Shown in pieces: positions 58,471 through 64,000 of a stretch of 64,000 nucleotides of DNA. Numbering within the stretch: position 1 is the stretch's first letter; every line of letters starts with the position of its first letter. The stretch is from positions 1-64,000 of the forward strand of contig CAZYTX010000007.1 of the NCBI GenBank assembly GCA_964650485.1. Direction: 5' to 3'. Made by a program: the position numbers and the translations under genes. This DNA is from CAZYTX01 sp964650485 (GTDB taxonomy: Bacteria; RBG-13-61-14; DATKZS01). The notes below the pieces were generated by a model, which did no database searches, was not told the origin of the DNA, and saw nothing but the letters and a program-made list of their open reading frames with translations.

Positions 58471-59253
58471 ATGACCAGGTGGACCACAGAGGCTATTGTG
58501 CTGGGGCAGGCGCCCCTGCTGGAGTCGGACAAGCTGGTCCGCCTTTTCACACCCGGCCAGGGCCGGCTCTCGGTGGTGGCCAAGGGGGCACAGAGGTCGA
58601 AGAAGAGGTTCGTGGGAGTGTTCGACCTGGCCGTATTGCTCGATGCCGGATTGATGACAGCCCCCCGCTCTGGAAGGGTGATGATCGAGCACGCGTGTTT
58701 GAAGCAGTCGTTCCCCGAGTTCAGGAGGTCTCCCCTGCGGCTTGCCAGGGCCTGCCTGCTCCTGGAGACGGTCTCCCTGGCAGCGCCCGAGCACCAGGCC
58801 GACCCGCAAAGCTTCCAGCTTTTAAGGCAGGGCCTGTGCAGGCTGGCCAAAGAGCCTGACTCCGACAGGTGGGCGCTCATCTACTCCATGAAGCTGCTCT
58901 CGTCCCTGGGATACAGGCCCAGCCTGGACTCATGCGTGCGCTGCCATAAAGAGCCTTCCCAGAGGCAAATACTTTTCAGCCCTCATGAGGGCGGAGTTGT
59001 ATGCGAGCCTTGCTGCCGGGCCCCGGCTGCAGGGCAAGGGTCCCAGGACGGACCTCCCGGCATGTCAATAAAGGTGTCCATCGAGACCCTGAAAACACTC
59101 GTGGCCGTGATGAACGCCGACCATAAGCTGCTTGCTCGAATCCGATTCAGCAAGACCTCGCTCGCCCAGGCAAGGGGCATGCTGGCAAGCTTCGCTGCAT
59201 GCCACCTGGCGGGTCCCTCACGCACTCTCGAGTTCATGGAAAAGATCGCATGA
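58471..59253 (+). CDS. recO: DNA repair protein RecO
   Basis: RecO loads RecA onto SSB-coated single strands with RecR. The 260 residues show the N-terminal OB-fold (TTEAIVLGQAPLLESDKLVRLF...GRLSVVAKGAQRSKKRF), a helical middle, and the C-terminal zinc site CVRCHKE and CEPCC (about residues 152-187). The usual CxxC-x(n)-CxxC pattern is complete. It starts at an ATG after a weak GGAG-type site, 39 bp beyond the MITE-like element, which may supply its upstream region. Confidence 0.92.
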   Translation: MTRWTTEAIVLGQAPLLESDKLVRLFTPGQGRLSVVAKGAQRSKKRFVGVFDLAVLLDAGLMTAPRSGRVMIEHACLKQSFPEFRRSPLRLARACLLLETVSLAAPEHQADPQSFQLLRQGLCRLAKEPDSDRWALIYSMKLLSSLGYRPSLDSCVRCHKEPSQRQILFSPHEGGVVCEPCCRAPAAGQGSQDGPPGMSIKVSIETLKTLVAVMNADHKLLARIRFSKTSLAQARGMLASFAACHLAGPSRTLEFMEKIA

Positions 59254-59302
59254 TGGGTGTGCGACATGGGGCGGTTGTGTATAAAGAAAGCCTTCAGGTT
59301 AT

Positions 59303-59641
59303 TTATTCGTTTTCCAGTATCTTCTCCAGCTCCTCGATCAGGAGCGGCAAGTCGAGCGTGACCGTGTCCCACACCAGGTCTCTATCAACGTCAAAGTAGA
59401 CGTGTACCAGGCGGTTCCTCATCCCGATCATCTGAGGCCATGGAATCCGGGGGTTCCGGGCCCGGGTGTTTTCGCTGATGCGCGCAGCGGCTTCTCCTAT
59501 AATCTCGACACATTTTACCAGACCGAGCATCCAGACCTTGTCGGAGTCCAGATCACTTCTGCTGCGTCCTTGTGCCGCCTGGACCGCAGCTTCCGCGGCC
59601 TCCAGCATGTGCCGCAGCCTGACCTCGTCATCCACGGGCAT
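59303..59641 (-). CDS. HepT-like toxin (DUF86)
   Basis: This 112-residue helical protein has the HEPN active-site motif R-x4-H as RNRLVH (about residues 76-81) inside [13 protein letters not shown], followed by [15 protein letters not shown]86/HepT proteins act as ribonuclease toxins that are neutralised by a paired minimal nucleotidyltransferase, encoded just upstream with a 14-bp overlap. The preceding [10 protein letters not shown] and [15 protein letters not shown] segments are characteristic. The toxin looks intact. Confidence 0.88.
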   Translation of the reverse strand: MPVDDEVRLRHMLEAAEAAVQAAQGRSRSDLDSDKVWMLGLVKCVEIIGEAAARISENTRARNPRIPWPQMIGMRNRLVHVYFDVDRDLVWDTVTLDLPLLIEELEKILENE

Positions 59642-59933
59642 ACTGGACCTCGGCGTTCTTTTTCACCTCGTCCCGGAAATAGCGGCTGAGCTCGGCCGGG
59701 GTGCGGAGGTCAACCTTGCGGCCCAGCATCTTAGAGAGCTCCAGCTCCAGACCGGCCAGCCCGATAAACCCGATGCGATGGCCCGGCTCGAACTCCACCA
59801 GCATGTCAACGTCACTCTCCGGGTGGAAGTCCTCTCGCAGGATGGAACCAAACAGGGACAGCTTGCGGATATGGTTCTCGCGGCAGAAGTTAGCGATTTT
59901 ATCTTTGGGTATGTCAATTCCGTGGTAGGTCAT
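59628..59933 (-). CDS. MntA-like nucleotidyltransferase antitoxin
   Basis: This 101-residue minimal nucleotidyltransferase partners HepT. The catalytic GS-x10-D-x-D motif reads [15 protein letters not shown] (about residues 29-43), fully conserved, so it may AMPylate the toxin near its active site as described for MntA/HepT pairs. The end is [14 protein letters not shown], typical for the family. An AGGGAG site lies about 11 bp upstream of the ATG. It is transcribed first, from the promoter at 59960-59988. Confidence 0.88.
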   Translation of the reverse strand: MTYHGIDIPKDKIANFCRENHIRKLSLFGSILREDFHPESDVDMLVEFEPGHRIGFIGLAGLELELSKMLGRKVDLRTPAELSRYFRDEVKKNAEVQYARG

Positions 59934-59959
59934 AAGGGCTCATCTCCCTTTTTCTATTC

Positions 59960-59988
59960 AGTATAGAGAGACGCTCGAAAAGGGTCAA
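59960..59988 (-). promoter_or_regulatory. promoter of the MntA-HepT operon
   Basis: Minus strand: TTGACC (59988-59983), 17-bp spacer, TATACT (59965-59960). Beyond it up to 60110 I see no believable gene. A 74-residue minus ORF there crosses the promoter and is rejected. Confidence 0.65.
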
Positions 59989-60112
59989 GGGCTGTGGGTA
60001 AATCTTCCCTCGCTCCTCGCTTGAGCGTAGCCAACCTTCGGTTCCTGCTACTCGCTCCCTTTCAATGGCGCCCTCTTCTTTTCTTGGCTTCCTTGCGTTA
60101 TGACTCGCCTGA

Positions 60113-60141
60113 TTGACCGCTCCTTTTGCCTCATCCATAAT
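60113..60141 (+). promoter_or_regulatory. promoter of the membrane-anchored GH31 gene
   Basis: TTGACC (60113-60118), 17-bp spacer, CATAAT (60136-60141), about 48 bp before the TTG start. Confidence 0.5.
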
Positions 60142-60188
60142 GGAAAGCGCGCACGTGCCGTAAGGCCGGCATATTAAGGGTTTTTATA

Positions 60189-63100
60189 TTGAAAGGCATT
60201 GGTCTAAACCGGGGGGACAGGAATCCAGGCAAGGCCCCGGGCCTCGGCTTCGGGGGCTGGGCAGTGATCTTGTGGGTTACGTGCCTTGACACCCTGCTTA
60301 TTTACTTCGGCCACTACTCCACCTATGACTGCTTCCAGAACCTCCAGTCCCTGATCGCCGGCGCCGGGCCTGCACTGGTCTTCTGGGTGGTCCTGGCCGC
60401 CTTTGTTTTAAGCCTTTTATTCAAGGGCCGTCTTGTCATGTTGGTAATCCCCTCGGCCGCGAGGAGGCCAAGGTGGCTGTCTTTCATTGCAGGTCTGCCG
60501 CTCGTCTTTGTGTCTGCCAAGGCTTTTGATTACTCCATGGCAATGCTGGTGATGGACCTTGCCAGGGGCGGGCTGGTGTACGGTCCCTTGCTGGTCATGG
60601 GCGCAGGTATCTTGGCCTCGCTGTTCGCGGCCATGTTCGCCGCGCTCTCGCTCAGCGAGGGCTCGGGCAAGACCGCGGCCTCCATAGGGCCCCTGCTGGT
60701 GCGGCTTCTGCCCTTTGCCGCCCTGCTGGGACTCAGCGTCTTTTTCATCAGGTACGTCGCCTACGTGCTGCTTGTGCTGCCGCTCGCCGGCATGTTCCTC
60801 CTGGCCGGGGCAAACGCCTTGATTACCGTTTGGTACTTCAAGACCCTGCCGGGAATGATCCACACCGGGCTTGAAAACGAGCCTCCCGGCAAGGTCCGCG
60901 CCAGCAGGGCCATGGCCGCAGGGCTACTCACAGCCATGATCGTGGGGCTTGCCATCATTGTGCCCGGTCCGCCGCACCACCTGGACGCCATTGCCCCTCC
61001 GCCACTGGTGCCCAGGGACGCCAGGATAGCACCCGTAAGCATCGAGCAGAGGGGGCAAAATATCATAGTGGAGTCCGAGAGGCTCACCCTGGTGGTTGGC
61101 AAGGACCCGTTCGAGTTCGCGGTGGTGGACCGTGTCGAGAACTCGGTGCTCCTGAAGCTCATCTCCGAGGGCGACAGGTCCGCGGACTACCGGGGGGTTG
61201 CGCTCAACCGCGAGTACCGCGCCATGTACATGCTGCCTTTCATGGGGCCCGGTTACCTGGTAAAGAGCAGGCTCAGGCTGCTCTCCGAGGTGATGGAGAG
61301 CGCGGACCAAATACAGGTGACAGTGGGAGAGATCGCCGCGGAAGCAAGGATCGGAGTCAGGCCCATCGCCGTGACCTTCTCCTTTTTCGATGACGACATC
61401 TTGAAGATCACGGTGGACGCCGGCTCGCGCTCCCCTTTCAGGTCAACTTCTATTGCCTTTTACGCGGGCAAGGAAGAGCACTTCATGGGACTGGGCAGCG
61501 GAGGCGACATAGACCGCAGAGGAGAGGACGTGGACCTGGTGATGGAGAGGGGGGATTTCTTTGCCGGCCCTCTGCTTTCAAGGCTTACAGGAGGCCGTCT
61601 CAGCTTTTCCGTGCATCAGGCCGGGCACTCGTGGCCCATGCCCTTCCTGTTCATGTCCCGGGGAGCGGGCCTGTTCATGGCTGAGACCATTGACCCCAGG
61701 ATAGAGGTCTGCTCGCGATACCCGGACGCCATAAGGCTCTCCGGCAGGGGCGGCCCCTTGAACATCTACCTGGTAAGCGGCCATTCACCGGTGGACATCA
61801 TCTCCAGGCTGAGAAAGGTCATGGGTAAAAAAGCAAAGGCCAGGCCAAAGGCTCTCATGCCCTGGGCAATAATGCCGGAGGCCGGCCCGGCCGAGGTCGC
61901 GGGCCTGATGGAGGGGTTGCGCGAGAGCGGTATCCCCGCGGGTTTTTTTCACGTGGAACTCGAAGCAATGTGCAGCGGCGTGCTTTTCGGGAACACCCAC
62001 TGTCCAGAGCTCGAAGAATTGCTCTCGAAGAGTCGGCAACTCGAGCTGGGGCTTTCCTTGCAGAACAGGGAATGGCTTTACAAGGGCTCGGGCCTCTTCC
62101 AGCAGGCCATGGACAAGGGGTACCTGGCGGTCAACCGGGTAGGGCTTCCCTATCAATTCCTTACACCTTCAGGCAGCAGGGCCATGATAGATTTTACAAA
62201 CCCAGAGGCCGCGGCATGGCGGGCCGCGGCTTTGAAAGAGATTGTCGGGCTCGGCTTCGATGCGGTCCTGCTCGACCCCGAGGCCTTCATTCCACCGGAC
62301 GCGGTGCTCTACAACGGCGAGAGTGGCTACGTGATGAAGAACCTCTATCCTCTGGTGTATGCGATGTCAATTTCCGAGTCCGTGGGCGAAGAGGTTATGG
62401 TCATGTCCAGGTACGGGTTTGCAGGCATGGGCAGGTATTTAAGCATGGTCTGGCCTTTGCTTACGGACCCGGAAGATGAGCTGACAGTCGCGCAAGAGTC
62501 CGCCAGGATCGCCTGCATGGGCGCAAGCGGAGCCCCCCTGGTCTTTCCCGTCCCGCCCTCTTCCACTCGAGCCGGGTTCAACAGCATGTTGTCTCCGCTC
62601 CTCGCACTTCCCCCGGACATTTACAAAGCCATGGGAAACAAGGAACGCGATAAACAGATAATCGCACAGACACGGGAGATCGCACGCACTCACACCAGGC
62701 TCTTTCCTTACTATTACTCCTTGTGGCAGAGGTTTGTAAGAGACGGCTCACCGGTGGTGCGGCCTCTTAGCATTACGGGGCCGAGCGACCCGGAGCTGTA
62801 CGGCGCACCCGGCCAGTACATGATAGGCGAGGCTCTGATGGTGGCTGTGGGGTCCCGGGGATCGGGCGCCCGGGAGGTGCGCTTTCCCCCAGGTACTTGG
62901 GTGGACCTGGAGACCATGAAGGAGCACGGGGAGGGATCAAAGGAGCTGCCGCTTCGCTCCGGCCGTCCCTTGACCTTCCTTTCAAAGGGAGAAGTGCTGC
63001 CCATATTCAAGGACCCGATCGAGTCTTTATCCTCGAATGGGGGTGAAGATTTCGAGGGCGAGGCCCTTGCCCGGGACATCATCCTCATGTTCGCCTGCGG

Positions 63101-63362
63101 GGAGCGGGCAACAGGCTCGCTTTTCGACGGGGCCGGGATAAGCGCGCGCAGGGTGGGCGAGTCTTTGATCGCGAGCGTGTCCGGCGGGCTGGAACGCTAC
63201 TATACCTTCAGGGCGCTCTCCTGCCCGGGGGTACATACCGCGTACGTAAACGGGATCAGGTTGCGCGACACGGAGTGGGAGTATCACGAGCGCTCGCGCG
63301 TTCTCACCGTGCCGGACCTGCCCGGGCCTGACGTCGAGCTGGAGGTGTTGCTCAAGGATTAG
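60189..63362 (+). CDS. membrane-anchored GH31-family glycosidase
   Basis: This 1057-residue fusion starts at a TTG with AAGGG 9 bp upstream. The first 265 residues hold about seven hydrophobic segments (for example WAVILWVTCLDTLLIYF, LVFWVVLAAFVLSLLF, GMFLLAGANALITVWYF). After about residue 285 comes a GH31 enzyme: beta-sandwich, then the barrel with MIDFTNPEAAAWR (about 667), the nucleophile region VLLDPEAF (about 694), the YNGESGYVMKNLYP stretch, the acid/base region SRYGFAGMGRY...WPLLTD (about 741-760), and the typical end HTRLFPYYYSLWQRF with RPL. GH31 covers alpha-glucosidases, xylosidases and sulfoquinovosidases. Specificity is open. The catalytic half should face the periplasm. A polytopic N-terminus on GH31 is unusual. 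Confidence 0.75.
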   Translation: MKGIGLNRGDRNPGKAPGLGFGGWAVILWVTCLDTLLIYFGHYSTYDCFQNLQSLIAGAGPALVFWVVLAAFVLSLLFKGRLVMLVIPSAARRPRWLSFIAGLPLVFVSAKAFDYSMAMLVMDLARGGLVYGPLLVMGAGILASLFAAMFAALSLSEGSGKTAASIGPLLVRLLPFAALLGLSVFFIRYVAYVLLVLPLAGMFLLAGANALITVWYFKTLPGMIHTGLENEPPGKVRASRAMAAGLLTAMIVGLAIIVPGPPHHLDAIAPPPLVPRDARIAPVSIEQRGQNIIVESERLTLVVGKDPFEFAVVDRVENSVLLKLISEGDRSADYRGVALNREYRAMYMLPFMGPGYLVKSRLRLLSEVMESADQIQVTVGEIAAEARIGVRPIAVTFSFFDDDILKITVDAGSRSPFRSTSIAFYAGKEEHFMGLGSGGDIDRRGEDVDLVMERGDFFAGPLLSRLTGGRLSFSVHQAGHSWPMPFLFMSRGAGLFMAETIDPRIEVCSRYPDAIRLSGRGGPLNIYLVSGHSPVDIISRLRKVMGKKAKARPKALMPWAIMPEAGPAEVAGLMEGLRESGIPAGFFHVELEAMCSGVLFGNTHCPELEELLSKSRQLELGLSLQNREWLYKGSGLFQQAMDKGYLAVNRVGLPYQFLTPSGSRAMIDFTNPEAAAWRAAALKEIVGLGFDAVLLDPEAFIPPDAVLYNGESGYVMKNLYPLVYAMSISESVGEEVMVMSRYGFAGMGRYLSMVWPLLTDPEDELTVAQESARIACMGASGAPLVFPVPPSSTRAGFNSMLSPLLALPPDIYKAMGNKERDKQIIAQTREIARTHTRLFPYYYSLWQRFVRDGSPVVRPLSITGPSDPELYGAPGQYMIGEALMVAVGSRGSGAREVRFPPGTWVDLETMKEHGEGSKELPLRSGRPLTFLSKGEVLPIFKDPIESLSSNGGEDFEGEALARDIILMFACGERATGSLFDGAGISARRVGESLIASVSGGLERYYTFRALSCPGVHTAYVNGIRLRDTEWEYHERSRVLTVPDLPGPDVELEVLLKD

Positions 63363-64000
63363 GGGCCTCGTGGCCGATCCTCCTGGCCCCGGCCATTGCT
63401 ATCGCCATTATGGTGTGCTGCGGGTTCACGCCCAGGTTGGTGGGGAACACTGAAGAGTCAAGCACGTATACCCCCCTTGTCCCGTGCACCTGGAAGTCCT
63501 GGCCCACCACGCTCTGGGAGTGGTCCGTGCCCATCCTGGCCGTGCCGAACATGTGGGTCATGATCATGGTGTAGCTCCTCGGGTCCAGGGACGCCTGGCC
63601 GATCCTTGAAAGCTGGTCCTTTGACAGACTGTAGGGGAGCCCGTACACGCCCGGCAGCACAGCCTCGGCGCCCGCTGCAAACATGATCTCGGCCAGGACC
63701 CTGATCCCCTTCCTGAGCCTCTCCATGTCGGTCTTTGTGGGCGAGTAGGAGACCATGGCCGACCCTGCAAACGGGCGCACCCTTCCCTCCGCCTCGGAGA
63801 TCAGGGCGCAGCCCACGTTGCCCAGCCTGGCGTAATCCTGCATGGCCCGCTTGAACTCCGCCCCCACTCCCGGGATGCGCGCGCACATCAGGTCGGGCGG
63901 TATTGACAGTGCCTCGAACTTGATCTTGTCGCTTTTTCTGAAATGCTCGGAGTCCCACCCCTGGGTGGCCCCCTCCCATATGCGGACCTCCTCTGGATAA
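63352..64000 (-). CDS. GMC-family oxidoreductase, C-terminal part (cut by window edge)
   Basis: The frame stays open to position 64000, so the N-terminus with the FAD site lies outside. The visible part is the C-terminal GMC domain. The active-site strand is THMFGTARMGTDHS with its catalytic His. It is followed by the conserved ending GVYVLDSSVFPTNLG, then NPQHTIMAIAMAGARRI, where the second catalytic His/Asn position is filled. Upstream, GSAMVSYSPTKTDMERLRKG fits the substrate-binding region. GMC enzymes oxidise alcohols or sugars with FAD. Substrate is unknown. Its stop overlaps the end of the convergent GH31 gene by 11 bp. Confidence 0.85.
   Translation of the reverse strand, partial: YPEEVRIWEGATQGWDSEHFRKSDKIKFEALSIPPDLMCARIPGVGAEFKRAMQDYARLGNVGCALISEAEGRVRPFAGSAMVSYSPTKTDMERLRKGIRVLAEIMFAAGAEAVLPGVYGLPYSLSKDQLSRIGQASLDPRSYTMIMTHMFGTARMGTDHSQSVVGQDFQVHGTRGVYVLDSSVFPTNLGVNPQHTIMAIAMAGARRIGHEAPNP

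Noticed and set aside
59914..60138. 74-residue minus ORF upstream of the MntA gene
   Set aside because: It spans the MntA-HepT promoter and start region and has no recognisable features.

Overview
The window is a GC-rich stretch from a Gram-negative bacterium. It carries the LPS-export permeases lptF/lptG, a lipoprotein with a clear lipobox, LPP20/FlgT/CsgG-type envelope proteins and class III cyclase signalling. Gene content (GldA/F/G-type ABC cluster with DUF4340, CHASE2 cyclase, FN3 plus thrombospondin-3-like surface protein, GCAAAGACGCAAAG-type palindromic repeats) resembles deltaproteobacteria and several uncultured candidate phyla. I cannot place it more precisely without a search.

Layout. 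1-8 kb: minus-strand housekeeping genes (gltX, lptF, lptG, an enoyl-CoA hydratase/isomerase, argJ), a Phd/ParE-type toxin-antitoxin pair, a PilZ protein and several short repeats, ending at a decayed sodium:solute symporter. 8-15 kb: a minus-strand operon of a small membrane protein, an HtrA-like protease, an ABC ATPase, an ABC permease, a GldG-like auxiliary protein, a DUF4340 protein and tiny ORFs. It is divergent from a plus-strand operon (15-23 kb): proS, a large glycoside hydrolase, a PfkB sugar kinase, a glycerophosphodiester phosphodiesterase and a Glu/Leu-type dehydrogenase. A perfect 12-bp-stem terminator closes that operon.

23-56.5 kb is one minus-strand operon of five genes, about 33 kb long. 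It starts at two sigma70-like promoters, one with consensus -35 and -10 hexamers. Order: LPP20/FlgT-like protein, CHASE2-adenylate cyclase (with an FN3-like insertion), second FlgT-like protein, TPR protein with three CsgG-like modules, and a giant 8301-residue lipoprotein. The giant protein has 22 FN3 domains, long calcium-type DxDxDG repeats, eight copies of an Ig-like module, five copies of an unnamed two-cysteine module, two seven-bladed propellers, a C-type lectin domain and other adhesive domains. A perfect 1866-bp tandem duplication lies inside the FN3 array. The likeliest reading is a nucleotide-signalling and outer-membrane assembly cassette that displays a giant adhesin. This is the most unusual feature of the window.

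56.5-64 kb: mgtE behind an odd promoter/terminator leader, a MITE-like inverted repeat, recO, a HepT/MntA toxin-antitoxin pair, a membrane-anchored GH31 glycosidase and the 3' end of a GMC oxidoreductase cut by the window edge. I saw no tRNA, rRNA, CRISPR array, intact transposase or phage genes.
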